In this document: one piece after another, positions 1-5,697 of the stretch | Layout of the letters: every line of letters starts with the position of its first letter | Position numbering within the stretch: the stretch's first letter is position 1 | NCBI GenBank assembly: GCA_030627155.1 | Contig: DAOUSP010000036.1 | Coordinates: 1 to 9,681, forward strand | DNA: 9,681 nt | Reading direction: 5' to 3' | Origin: Candidatus Aminicenantota bacterium | GTDB lineage: Bacteria; Acidobacteriota; Aminicenantia; Aminicenantales; Aminicenantaceae | Translations under genes and position numbers: made by a program | Notes under the pieces: model-generated | The model's database searches: none | Seen by the model: the letters and a program-made list of their open reading frames with translations, nothing else | What the model was told of the DNA's origin: nothing

Positions 1-344
1 ACAGTGAAGAGCTTTCCATCCAGATTAATCCCACAAAATGGAATACAAACTGGGAGAAGAGCTCAGGGACAGTGATGGTCAAATTCTGGGGCGAAGGTTA
101 TTATCAGATCGATCCCGATTCTGTTCTTATGATCGGGCCAGACGATCCCGATGGGATTGCTCCAACTGCATCGAATCTTACAGACGATCACTTGATCGTT
201 AAGTTTTCTAAGAAGGAAGCCATTAGCATCATTCCCGATCCCAAGCCGGGTGATAAATACGTTATCCGCATAACCGATGATCCTAACGGCGAAGGTACTT
301 TTAATTTTGATTACGCCATCGAGATTGTGGGTTCGAAGAAGTAG
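1..344 (+). CDS. C-terminal tail of a larger protein, beta-rich domain (partial)
   Basis: The frame is open from the left edge (first full codon at base 3) to the TAG at 342-344, so this is the end of a longer gene. The GTG at 72 and ATG at 75 lie inside the frame and have no ribosome binding site, so they are not taken as starts. The visible tail of about 113 residues begins SEELSIQINPTKWNTNW. It then alternates short hydrophobic strands with Asp/Gly/Pro turns, such as VKFWGEGY, LIVKFSKKEA and YVIRITDD, and ends IEIVGSKK. This pattern resembles the all-beta (Ig-like) C-terminal modules of secreted or surface proteins in environmental bacteria. No catalytic motif, sorting signal or membrane segment is visible. 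The function of the whole protein cannot be told from this part, and the domain class is an inference. Confidence 0.65.
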   Translation, partial: SEELSIQINPTKWNTNWEKSSGTVMVKFWGEGYYQIDPDSVLMIGPDDPDGIAPTASNLTDDHLIVKFSKKEAISIIPDPKPGDKYVIRITDDPNGEGTFNFDYAIEIVGSKK

Positions 345-375
345 ATTTCTTACCGCCTGACTTATAATAAGTTCT

Positions 376-392
376 AAAGAAGTTTCTTTTTT
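376..392 (+). terminator. weak terminator-like hairpin after the first gene
   Basis: AAAGA (376-380) can pair with TCTTT (385-389) around the loop AGTT, and a few more T residues follow. It lies about 30 bases after the upstream stop codon, where a terminator would be expected. The stem is short and AT-rich, so the call is weak. Confidence 0.22.
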
Positions 393-557
393 ATAATTTA
401 TATTTGACTTCAGAGGATGGTTGCATAGCCATATTATAAATAAAAGAATTTATGCAGCTTGAACTGTGTCGTTTTGTCCAAACCGTGTCCACACGAGCCT
501 TGGATGGCGACTATTGACTAAAGATAAAAGTAAAGATAGTGGGGGATAACTGATAAA

Positions 558-568
558 GGGGACGGACC
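558..568. repeat. possible fragment of a dispersed GGGGAC-type repeat
   Basis: GGGGACGGACC stands out as a GC-rich island in AT-rich spacer. It shares the GGGGAC core with the perfect palindrome GGGGACTGTCCCC at 9231-9243. Short GGGGAC/GTCCCC elements occur in many copies between genes of some environmental bacteria. That this is a decayed copy is inference from only two sites. Confidence 0.25.
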
Positions 569-594
569 ATCAGAACTTATTAATAAATACTCAG

Positions 595-635
595 CTCATT
601 TTACACGCAAAAAATTGCCCTAAATGAGAATTTTT
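595..635 (+). terminator. nested hairpin followed by a T-run
   Basis: CTCATTT (595-601) pairs with AAATGAG (622-628). Inside it, GCAA (607-610) pairs with TTGC (615-618) around an AAAA loop, and TTTTT follows at 631-635. The order of stem then T-run fits a rho-independent terminator for + strand transcription. The nearest + strand gene ends 250 bases upstream, so it could be a back-up terminator or belong to an unrecognised short transcript. In the - direction no T-run directly follows the stem. Confidence 0.35.
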
Positions 636-702
636 CTTGTAAGATTCATCAAGGTTTTGAGTACCTTAGTTGACATATAGAAAGACTAAATAACCGGCAG
701 GC

Positions 703-2061
703 TTAGGATATAATGGCTGGCTGTGTTACTACTTTTGTACGACCCATCCATGAAAGATTTTCTAATTCTCCAAAATGATCTTTAAAGATACGATAATACA
801 ATAACTCTTCTTTGGAATTAATTGTCCAGCCGTTTTTTAATTTGAGTTCCATCCTAAAATCATCATCTGTGATTGATTGTTCGGCATATTGTGACATTAA
901 CTCTCCAACGCCAGCTCCTTTCCAGAATTTGACTTTCCTGCGATTCAATATTTTGTCAGGGAGTTCGCCATCCATGGCTGCGCGCAAAATCCACTTTTCA
1001 ATATTATTGCGGAGTTTTAATTTGGTCGGAATGCGTATAGCATAATCTACTACTTCTGAATCGAGAAAACAGACGTTTGCAGCTATTCCATGGGCTGATG
1101 CACTGCGATCAACTCGCTGTAATGCAGTATTATGCAGCCGCCGCGTTATATTTATTAATTCATCAGGCAAATTTTCCTGTTCAATGGTTTTTAGATAATG
1201 GTATCCAGCAAAGAGCTCGTCTCCACCTTCTCCTGATAAAACCTCATTAACATAATCAGAAGATCTTTTGGCTACCAGGAAGTTTATAAGGCTGGATCGA
1301 ACAAGAAGTGCATCAAAAGATTCCAGATGGTAAATAACATCAGAGAGAACCGAAAGTAAATCAGAAAACTTTACAACCACTTCATAGTGTTCGGAGCCAA
1401 TAAAGTCAGCCACTTCCTTGGCGTATTGGAGATCAGGAGATCCTTTCATTCCAGCGGCGAATGTGTAAAGCTTATGTACATACATGCTGGCAAGTGCAGA
1501 TAAAGTACTCGAATCCAATCCGCCTGAAAGCCAGGATCCAACTGCGTTGCTTTGCTCGGTTCGTTTCTCTATAGATTTTTTAAGGAGTTTTTTAAGCTTT
1601 TTAGCAATGATGTGAGGTTCATCCTTTAATATTTCTTTCTTTTCCAATTTAAAGTAGGATTTCGGCTGTCCTTCGTTAGATTTATGCCCTGGCGGGAAAA
1701 ATTTTACTTTCGGGCAAAGATCGACTAAAGCTTTAACCTCAGAAGCAAAACAAATTGCTCCTTCCTCATTCATCCCATAATAAAGAGGAGCTACACCAAG
1801 AGGGTCGCGCTTGAGAATTATTCCATCTTCTTTGACTCTGGCTAAAGCCATGTGGCCTTTGTCAGCACCATCTGCAACCTCGTTTTTTTCTCTTATCCGG
1901 ATAAGAGAATCTATTTGTGTCTCGTTGCATACAATTCCAATAGTCGCACTTTCGACTTCTATTACATCAGATCCCGCATTGCCGCGATGAGATATTTTCT
2001 CCAGCATTTTTTTTACTGTTTTTGTTTTTCCAGCTTGGTCGATTCCAGCAATTCCTGACAT
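703..2061 (-). CDS. asparagine-synthetase-like protein with inactivated glutaminase site
   Basis: This 452-residue protein is related to AsnB-type synthetases, which activate a carboxylate with ATP and amidate it. The synthetase half is clear: PP-loop SGGLDSS at residues 179-185 for ATP, the SGEGGDELFAGY motif at 276-287, and a Lys/Arg-rich stretch at 372-383. The N-terminal Ntn-glutaminase half keeps family traits (SHRG at 24-27, a DPLGVAPLYYG stretch at 86-96, FASEVKAL at 105-112). However, it begins MSGIAG where active enzymes have MCGIAG, so the catalytic Cys2 is a Ser (codon TCA). The domain is about 60 residues shorter than usual and the NGEIYN-type glutamine-binding segment is absent. 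Glutamine hydrolysis is therefore unlikely; free ammonia or another nucleophile would have to be used. The start has a good GAAAGGAG site 9 bases upstream. It is transcribed alone and its substrate is unknown. Relatives include beta-lactam synthetase and lasso-peptide cyclase, but no peptide precursor gene was seen nearby. Confidence 0.85.
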   Translation of the reverse strand: MSGIAGIDQAGKTKTVKKMLEKISHRGNAGSDVIEVESATIGIVCNETQIDSLIRIREKNEVADGADKGHMALARVKEDGIILKRDPLGVAPLYYGMNEEGAICFASEVKALVDLCPKVKFFPPGHKSNEGQPKSYFKLEKKEILKDEPHIIAKKLKKLLKKSIEKRTEQSNAVGSWLSGGLDSSTLSALASMYVHKLYTFAAGMKGSPDLQYAKEVADFIGSEHYEVVVKFSDLLSVLSDVIYHLESFDALLVRSSLINFLVAKRSSDYVNEVLSGEGGDELFAGYHYLKTIEQENLPDELINITRRLHNTALQRVDRSASAHGIAANVCFLDSEVVDYAIRIPTKLKLRNNIEKWILRAAMDGELPDKILNRRKVKFWKGAGVGELMSQYAEQSITDDDFRMELKLKNGWTINSKEELLYYRIFKDHFGELENLSWMGRTKVVTQPAIIS

Positions 2062-2455
2062 ATAAGCTAACTCCTTTCTAATTTGATGTATATAAACTTT
2101 TATTCATAATAGCTTTACACAAAATTCTAAATTATTATATATCAATAGTTTAGAGGATGTCAATGAAGCCGCTCCCTGATACACTTTAATTCTCTTCACC
2201 TCAATGACTTACAGAATCAATCCTCTTGAAATAAAATGGAACAAACCGCAAATAAATAAATTTCGTCTATAATATTTAAATTTGACTCTTAAAAATAAAT
2301 TGACTATTCTTGTGTGGAAAATGCGGGCGGATAATTGACTTAGATATTGAATGTAATTATTTTAAAAAGGGAAATATTAAGGGCCATAGAATAATTGAAT
2401 TACACGGGTATTTTAAGGGAATATGCAAAAACTGTCTTGAAAAGGAGAAGTCTGG
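2062..2455. other. divergent promoter region between asparagine-synthetase-like gene and oxygen-defence operon
   Basis: About 394 AT-rich bases separate two divergently transcribed units, so promoters for both are expected here. Three copies of TTGACT occur at 2282, 2300 and 2335, each resembling a -35 hexamer on the + strand. The last is followed after 17 bases by TATTTT (2358-2363), the best but still weak candidate for the operon promoter. No convincing promoter was found for the - strand gene and no clear Fur- or PerR-type palindrome. AGAGGAT near 2153 recurs inverted as ATCCTCT near 2220, probably by chance. Confidence 0.45.
2335..2363 (+). promoter_or_regulatory. weak candidate promoter for the oxygen-defence operon
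   Basis: TTGACT (2335-2340) differs from the -35 consensus at one base. A 17-base spacer leads to TATTTT (2358-2363), a poor -10. It would start transcription about 85 bases before the first start codon. The region is AT-rich, so such pairs arise easily. Confidence 0.25.
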
Positions 2456-2974
2456 ATGATGGATATTAAAACTTTATTTAAAATAACTTACGGAATGTAT
2501 GTTGTTAGCTCTAAAAAAAGCGATAAATATAACGGACAGATTGCTAATACGGCTATGCAGGTAACAGCAGAACCTCCTAAGGTTCTCATTTGTATTAACA
2601 AAGAAAATTTGACTCATCATTATATTCAGGAAAGCAAGGTCTTTACAGTATCTATTTTAGAGCAGAATACACCAATGAAGTTTATCGGGCATTTTGGTTT
2701 CAAGTCAGGAAGGGAATTCGATAAATTTAAAGACATGGATTATAAAATAGGTACTACAGGGGCGCCTGTCGTCACACGGAATGCTTTAGGATACTTAGAA
2801 TGTGAAGTTCTCTTGAGTATGGATGCAGGCACACATACTACTTTTATTGGAGAGATTAAGGATGCACAAACGCTAAAAGATGGAGAACCTTTGACTTATG
2901 CCTACTATCATCAGATTAAAAAAGGAAAATCTCCGAAAACAGCCCCTACTTATATTAAAGATGAAAAAAAATAA
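2456..2974 (+). CDS. FMN-binding flavin reductase domain protein (Hrb-type flavin domain)
   Basis: This 172-residue protein belongs to the flavin-reductase-like FMN-binding split-barrel family. The family signature lies near the N-terminus: a KITYGMYVV strand, GQIANTAMQV around residues 27-36, then an EPPKVLICINKENLTHHYI stretch and FTVSIL. The C-terminal third carries the family's TTFIGEI strand and a Tyr-rich end. In acetogens and methanogens the same domain is fused to rubredoxin as high-molecular-weight rubredoxin (Hrb), which passes electrons from NAD(P)H to oxygen-detoxifying flavoproteins. Here rubredoxin is a separate gene 18 bases downstream, so this is probably the flavin half of a split Hrb. 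AAAGGAG at 2441-2447 lies 8 bases before the ATG; a second ATG at 2459 is also possible. It is the first gene of a compact cluster with desulfoferrodoxin and rubrerythrin. A cytoplasmic NAD(P)H:rubredoxin role is inferred from context. Confidence 0.85.
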   Translation: MMDIKTLFKITYGMYVVSSKKSDKYNGQIANTAMQVTAEPPKVLICINKENLTHHYIQESKVFTVSILEQNTPMKFIGHFGFKSGREFDKFKDMDYKIGTTGAPVVTRNALGYLECEVLLSMDAGTHTTFIGEIKDAQTLKDGEPLTYAYYHQIKKGKSPKTAPTYIKDEKK

Positions 2975-2992
2975 AATAAGGAGGGAATAAAA

Positions 2993-3154
2993 ATGGATAA
3001 GTATACATGTACTGTTTGTAGCTATGTATATGATCCTGAAAAAGGAGATCCTGACTCTGGAATCTCAGCAGGGACTTCTTTTGAAGATTTACCTGATGAT
3101 TGGGTCTGCCCTGTTTGCGGTGCAGGAAAAGACGCCTTTGAGAAAGAAGATTGA
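2993..3154 (+). CDS. rubredoxin
   Basis: This 53-residue protein is a standard-length rubredoxin, a one-iron electron carrier. Translation from the ATG at 2993 begins MDKYTCTVCSYVYDPEKGDP and ends with TGA at 3152-3154. The four iron-binding cysteines are C6 and C9 (CTVC) and C39 and C42 (CPVC). The aromatic core is present, with the conserved YVYDP segment, F30 and W37 just before the second Cys pair. A very strong AAGGAGGG at 2978-2985 sits 7 bases before the start. It lies between the flavin reductase and desulfoferrodoxin genes, so it is the likely soluble carrier from the flavin protein to the superoxide reductase and rubrerythrin encoded next. It is short enough to be missed by simple ORF cut-offs. 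Confidence 0.96.
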   Translation: MDKYTCTVCSYVYDPEKGDPDSGISAGTSFEDLPDDWVCPVCGAGKDAFEKED

Positions 3155-3188
3155 TATATTGAGAAAGCTGAGATAAAAAAAATAGATT

Positions 3189-3196
3189 AAGGAGGG
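3189..3196 (+). promoter_or_regulatory. ribosome binding site that decides the desulfoferrodoxin start
   Basis: AAGGAGGG directly abuts the first in-frame ATG (3197), leaving no spacer. The second ATG at 3203 has an ideal 6-base spacer, so translation should begin at 3203. That start also places the first metal cysteine at residue 10, as expected for the family. Confidence 0.8.
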
Positions 3197-3202
3197 ATGA
3201 AA

Positions 3203-3592
3203 ATGACAAAAAAACTGCAGATATATAAATGTGAGATATGTGGCAATATTGTTGAGGTCTTGCATACTGGTAAAGGAGAGCTTGTCTGTTGCGAGCAGCC
3301 AATGGCTCTTCTTCCTGAAAAAACCGAGGAACAGGGTAATGAAAAACACGTTCCTGTGATTGAGCGCACAGAAGAAGGAATAAAGGTGAAAATAGGAGCT
3401 GTTGCTCATCCGATGGAGGATGCTCATTATATTGAATGGATAGAGATAATTTCTGATGGTCGGGTCTACCGGAAATTTCTTGGCCCAGGAGATACTCCGG
3501 AAGCGGATTTTGCAATTGTGTCTGCGGAAGTCGGAGAAAAAATCGAAGCCAGAGACTATTGCAATATTCATGGTTTATGGAAAAGGTCATAA
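3203..3592 (+). CDS. dfx: desulfoferrodoxin (class I, two-iron superoxide reductase)
   Basis: This 129-residue protein reduces superoxide to hydrogen peroxide in the cytoplasm without making oxygen, using electrons from rubredoxin. The N-terminal desulforedoxin domain has all four Cys ligands of the FeS4 centre: C10, C13, C29 and C30 (CEIC and CC). The catalytic square-pyramidal iron site is complete: H49 (EKHVP), H69 (HPM), H75 (AHYIEW), C120 and H123 (CNIH). E47 and K48, which shape the substrate pocket, are present too. Spacing and length match the class I enzymes of sulfate reducers. The start is set at 3203 rather than the ATG at 3197 because of the ribosome binding site. It follows rubredoxin by 48 bases and precedes rubrerythrin by 22, which fits a peroxide-producing then peroxide-consuming pair. 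Confidence 0.96.
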   Translation: MTKKLQIYKCEICGNIVEVLHTGKGELVCCEQPMALLPEKTEEQGNEKHVPVIERTEEGIKVKIGAVAHPMEDAHYIEWIEIISDGRVYRKFLGPGDTPEADFAIVSAEVGEKIEARDYCNIHGLWKRS

Positions 3593-3614
3593 TAAAAGAG
3601 GAAAAGGAGATAAA

Positions 3615-4190
3615 ATGACAAATTTAAAAGGAACAAAAACAGAAAAAAATATTTTAGCTGCTTTTGCAGGAGAATCCCAGGCAAGGAACCGCTATACGTA
3701 TTTTGCCTCCCAGGCAAAGAAGGAAGGATATGTTCAAATAGCTAATATTTTCCAGGAAACAGCTGACAATGAGAAGGAACATGCCAAACGGCTTTTTAAA
3801 TTTCTGGAAGGTGGAGAAGTAGAAATTTCTGCGGCTTTTCCTGCAGGAGTCATTGGAAGCACTGCTGAAAACTTGAGAGCATCGGCAGCAGGTGAGAATC
3901 ATGAACATACAGCCATGTACCCAGAATTTGCCAGGATTGCAGAAGAAGAGGATTTCCATGAAATTGCTCAAGTGATGTTGGCAATAGCAGTGGCTGAAAA
4001 GCAGCACGAAAAAAGGTATCTTAGTCTATTAGAAAACATAGAAAAGGGCAGAGTTTTTAAGCGCGATATGGTTGTTAAATGGAAATGCGACAACTGCGGC
4101 TATATACATGAAGGTACAGAAGCGCCTGAAAAGTGTCCTGCATGTGCTCATCCAAGAGCGCATTTTGAACTGCTGGGTGAAAATTATTAG
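3615..4190 (+). CDS. rbr: rubrerythrin
   Basis: This 191-residue protein is the non-haem diiron peroxidase that reduces hydrogen peroxide to water in anaerobes. The N-terminal four-helix bundle (about 1-150) carries the expected diiron ligands: E20 (AGESQARNRY), E53 and H56 (NEKEH), E94 and E97 (GENHEH), and E128 and H131 (AEKQHEKRY). The C-terminal rubredoxin-like domain binds one iron through C158, C161 (CDNC), C174 and C177 (CPAC). Length and residue positions closely match the classical Desulfovibrio protein. The frame stays open upstream to 3456, but that part overlaps dfx. The ATG at 3615, preceded by AGGAG at 3605-3609, is the natural start. It is the last intact gene of the operon; its stop codon at 4188-4190 is followed at once by a gene remnant. 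Confidence 0.96.
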   Translation: MTNLKGTKTEKNILAAFAGESQARNRYTYFASQAKKEGYVQIANIFQETADNEKEHAKRLFKFLEGGEVEISAAFPAGVIGSTAENLRASAAGENHEHTAMYPEFARIAEEEDFHEIAQVMLAIAVAEKQHEKRYLSLLENIEKGRVFKRDMVVKWKCDNCGYIHEGTEAPEKCPACAHPRAHFELLGENY

Positions 4191-4468
4191 AACTAGAGAG
4201 AATTTTCCCGAGAACAAAAGCGGTAATTGGCAGAAAGGTTCAAAACTGCCACCCTCAAAAGAGCGTACATGTTGTTAATCAGATATTGGAAGACTTTAAA
4301 AATGGCCGCAGAGACGTAGCTGAATTCTGGATCAATTTGAATGATAAGTTAATCTACATCCGCTATTTTGCTGTTCATGACAAAAATGGAGATTATTTGG
4401 GATGCTTAGAAACAACTCAGGATATCACAGATATAAAGAAGATTGAGGGAGAAAAGAAGTTATTGTGA
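4181..4468 (+). pseudogene. 3' remnant of a DUF438/PAS-domain protein gene
   Basis: One reading frame is open from just after a TGA at 4178 to a TGA at 4466-4468, giving about 95 codons. Its translation reads ERIFPRTKAVIGRKV, then QNCHPQKSVHVVNQILEDF, then a block with DVAEFWINL, YIRYFAVHD and CLETTQDITDIKK. This matches, from memory, the C-terminal PAS-type domain of DUF438 proteins, where RIFPR, GRKVQNCHPPKSV and TQDIT are characteristic. The family's long N-terminal part is missing. The match begins only about two codons after the rubrerythrin stop and overlaps its last bases. No ATG or GTG with a ribosome binding site lies upstream; the only candidate inside is a TTG at 4286, in mid-domain. 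This is therefore best read as a gene whose 5' part was deleted, with a clean junction near 4190-4200. The surviving part has no internal frameshift or stop, suggesting the loss is recent. Confidence 0.75.
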
Positions 4469-4490
4469 AATAAAAATAATTTTCTATTTC
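4467..4490 (-). terminator. AT-rich hairpin between convergent genes
   Basis: On the - strand GAAATAGAAA can pair with TTTTTATTTC around an ATTA loop, giving ten pairs including one G-U. It overlaps both the stop of the DUF438 remnant and the stop of the ferredoxin gene. On the + strand the same stem has one A-C mismatch. It may end transcription of the ferredoxin operon. The stem is almost all A-T and no separate T-run follows, so support is limited. Confidence 0.3.
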
Positions 4491-4771
4491 GTAAATTCTC
4501 CATCTTTCCTTTCTCGGAGTTTCCTGATGATTTGTCGGATGTCCTGAATCTTAGGGAAAGAGATTGCGTCCTGTGAACACAGATTCTTGCAGGCAGAACA
4601 ACCTACAACGCAGTTAAGAGGATTGACGACTTTGGGGCAATTGTTCGCATCATCCCATTCAAATACTTCGTTTTTGCAGAACTCAAAGCACTCACGACAC
4701 CCTGTGCATTTTTCTTCATCAATAGTAGGGCACCAGGGTATTTTATCGCGAGGGACGGACTTTGACGACAT
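4484..4771 (-). CDS. two-cluster [4Fe-4S] ferredoxin-type protein
   Basis: This 95-residue protein is a small cytoplasmic electron carrier. It has two cluster motifs: C22-x2-C25-x2-C28-x3-C32 (CTGCRECFEFC) and C54-x3-C58-x2-C61-x3-C65 (CVVGCSACKNLC). The second has three rather than two residues in its first gap, a variant found in some ferredoxin-like proteins. C14 and C45 are additional cysteines. Residues 66-95 form a charged tail (IRKLRERKDGEF). The start is 15 bases after the stop of the upstream HdrA-like gene and has only a poor ribosome binding site, so translation may be coupled to that gene. It is the last gene of the arsR operon, so it probably exchanges electrons with the HdrA-like protein. 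Confidence 0.88.
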   Translation of the reverse strand: MSSKSVPRDKIPWCPTIDEEKCTGCRECFEFCKNEVFEWDDANNCPKVVNPLNCVVGCSACKNLCSQDAISFPKIQDIRQIIRKLRERKDGEFTK

Positions 4772-4786
4772 TAAAACAATCTACCG

Positions 4787-5146
4787 TTACTTAATATTTT
4801 CCAACGCTTCTTTGACCTTGGTAAGGGCTTGTTCGGTTGTAAGGTTTCTTAAATCCAGAGGGACTACTTGTTTTTCAAAATCTCCTCCTGCTTCTACGAA
4901 CGCATCTTTCATCATCTTCCTTTGCATTATAGGGGCACATGCACCAATAATGTATTTAGTATCATTGCGGATATAATCCTTTATGAATCTGTCGCCATCA
5001 TCAACACAGAGCTGCGGATGCACAATGGCATATTCAACATCCATTTCTTGTCTAACCGTGTTAATAAGTTCCCAGAGGTCCAGAGTTTTGAATCCTGGAC
5101 ATTGACCTGTGCAGATACACATAATAAATATTGGCTTTTTGTTCAT
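4787..5146 (-). CDS. stand-alone HdrA N-terminal-like Fe-S domain protein
   Basis: This 119-residue protein resembles the N-terminal Fe-S domain of HdrA, the flavin subunit of heterodisulfide reductases, without any of the FAD or ferredoxin domains that normally follow. The matching landmarks are CICTGQC (C10, C12, C16), HPQLCVDDGD (C47), IIGACAPIMQRKMMKDAF (C70, compared with the HdrA SCSPRMHE segment) and PLDLRN before a C-terminal helix. Four of the five cysteines could hold one [4Fe-4S] cluster. A consensus AGGAGGT at 5152-5158 precedes the ATG. It lies 31 bases after arsR and 15 before the ferredoxin gene. The two products together look like pieces of an HdrA-type electron-transfer module made as separate proteins. 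Family assignment is from recognition of motifs; partner and reaction are unknown. Confidence 0.68.
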   Translation of the reverse strand: MNKKPIFIMCICTGQCPGFKTLDLWELINTVRQEMDVEYAIVHPQLCVDDGDRFIKDYIRNDTKYIIGACAPIMQRKMMKDAFVEAGGDFEKQVVPLDLRNLTTEQALTKVKEALENIK

Positions 5147-5177
5147 TAGATACCTCCTTGTTGTGGTTTTTTGTTGT

Positions 5178-5507
5178 TCACTTTTTATCCCAAATTCTGT
5201 TTTTTTTCGCTTGAGATAATTTCTTAATCTGGGTTGGTTTCAGCTTAACCTCTTCTTTAATTGCCTGAACAATTTTATTTTTTTTAATATCTTCAGGAAC
5301 AGAATAAATAGTCCATCTTTCTATTTGTCTTGTGTTAACAATACCCGAATACCTTAATATTCGTAGTTGATGAGAGAGCCTCGACTGTTCGATGCCTAAT
5401 ATTTCTTGTAATTCACATACACAAAAACTTTCCTGTAAGAGTATCAAGAATATGTGTAGTCTTGTTTGATTGGCCAGTGCATTTAAAATGTCGACAGTTT
5501 TTTTCAT
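5178..5507 (-). CDS. ArsR/SmtB-family transcriptional repressor
   Basis: This 109-residue protein has the winged-helix fold of ArsR-type regulators. ILNALANQTRLHIFLILL (residues 7-24) is the family's first helical segment. CVCEL at 29-33 starts the alpha-3 region, and LGIEQSRLSHQLRILRYSGIV is the recognition helix-turn-helix. The wing follows (TRQIERWTIYSV). C29 and C31 in the order CVC match the alpha-3 thiolate site of arsenite/antimonite sensors such as ArsR, but the third ligand seen there (the Cys of CVCDLC) is replaced, since Q34 stands in that place. The true signal could be a metalloid, another thiophile or redox state. The tail is Lys-rich. It leads the operon with the HdrA-like and ferredoxin genes and has no Shine-Dalgarno site. 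Its promoter overlaps an operator-like palindrome, as expected for autorepression. No arsenic pump or reductase gene is in the window. Confidence 0.88.
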   Translation of the reverse strand: MKKTVDILNALANQTRLHIFLILLQESFCVCELQEILGIEQSRLSHQLRILRYSGIVNTRQIERWTIYSVPEDIKKNKIVQAIKEEVKLKPTQIKKLSQAKKNRIWDKK

Positions 5508-5511
5508 TTAT

Positions 5512-5535
5512 ATGAATATATGATAATTATTTCAT
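5512..5535. promoter_or_regulatory. candidate ArsR operator at the arsR transcription start
   Basis: This 24-base imperfect palindrome has outer arms ATGAA and TTCAT plus partly matching inner bases (16 of 24 symmetric). It lies just downstream of the -10 hexamer and covers the predicted transcription start, where a repressor would block initiation. TGAA...TTCA-type AT-rich palindromes are typical of ArsR/SmtB operators. Its first 15 bases recur exactly at 5698-5712. Confidence 0.5.
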
Positions 5536-5540
5536 GTTTA

Positions 5541-5569
5541 ATGATAGTCATATAACAACATATTGTCAA
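5541..5569 (-). promoter_or_regulatory. promoter of the arsR operon
   Basis: On the - strand TTGACA (5569-5564) is a perfect -35 hexamer. A 17-base spacer leads to TATCAT (5546-5541), a -10 with one mismatch. Transcription would begin near 5534, leaving a leader of about 27 bases before the arsR start at 5507. No ribosome binding site is seen in that leader. Confidence 0.75.
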
Positions 5570-5697
5570 GATGTTTTTCTCTTTCCCTTTCTTTTTTAGA
5601 GTTCGATCGATACGCAGGAAAATTATAAATTCAGGTAGAAAAGTTATAAAGAAACATGGTAGTATATTTTACTATATAAACTCATTATTTACTTTGC

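Larger units (their letters stand above)
345..702. other. intergenic region, no gene recognised
   Basis: About 358 bases separate the partial + strand gene from the 3' end of the asparagine-synthetase-like gene on the - strand. No supported ORF, tRNA or insertion sequence was seen. It holds a weak hairpin at 376-392, a nested hairpin with a T-run at 595-635 and a GC-rich fragment GGGGACGGACC at 558-568. Because the flanking genes both end here, no promoter for either is expected. Confidence 0.6.

Noticed and set aside
72..77. GTG/ATG as start of a 90-residue gene
   Set aside because: The frame is open to the left edge and there is no ribosome binding site, so these codons are internal to a longer gene.
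670..692. TTGACA at 670 as a + strand promoter
   Set aside because: No -10-like hexamer at 16-18 bases, and it would read antisense into the asparagine-synthetase-like gene.
2282..2340. Three TTGACT copies as a regulator-binding array
   Set aside because: Spacing is irregular (18 and 35 bases) and the region is AT-rich; at most they are weak -35 elements.
3197..3199. ATG at 3197 as the desulfoferrodoxin start
   Set aside because: It directly touches the Shine-Dalgarno sequence; the ATG at 3203 has correct spacing.
2955..3590. Long - strand open frame of 211 codons (and a 160-codon one within it)
   Set aside because: It lies antisense to rubredoxin and desulfoferrodoxin, whose metal-ligand motifs are complete. 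Its own translation is low-complexity, rich in Leu, Ser, Phe and Gln, with no domain.
3456..3614. N-terminal extension of rubrerythrin
   Set aside because: It overlaps the end of desulfoferrodoxin in another frame, and the ATG at 3615 gives the standard 191-residue protein with its own ribosome binding site.
4072..4278. + strand frame of 68 codons across the rubrerythrin end
   Set aside because: It is an out-of-frame shadow of the rubrerythrin rubredoxin domain and the DUF438 remnant, with no recognisable domain.
4587..5149. + strand open frames opposite the ferredoxin and HdrA-like genes
   Set aside because: They are antisense to genes with clear Cys motifs and good ribosome binding sites, and their translations show no domain.
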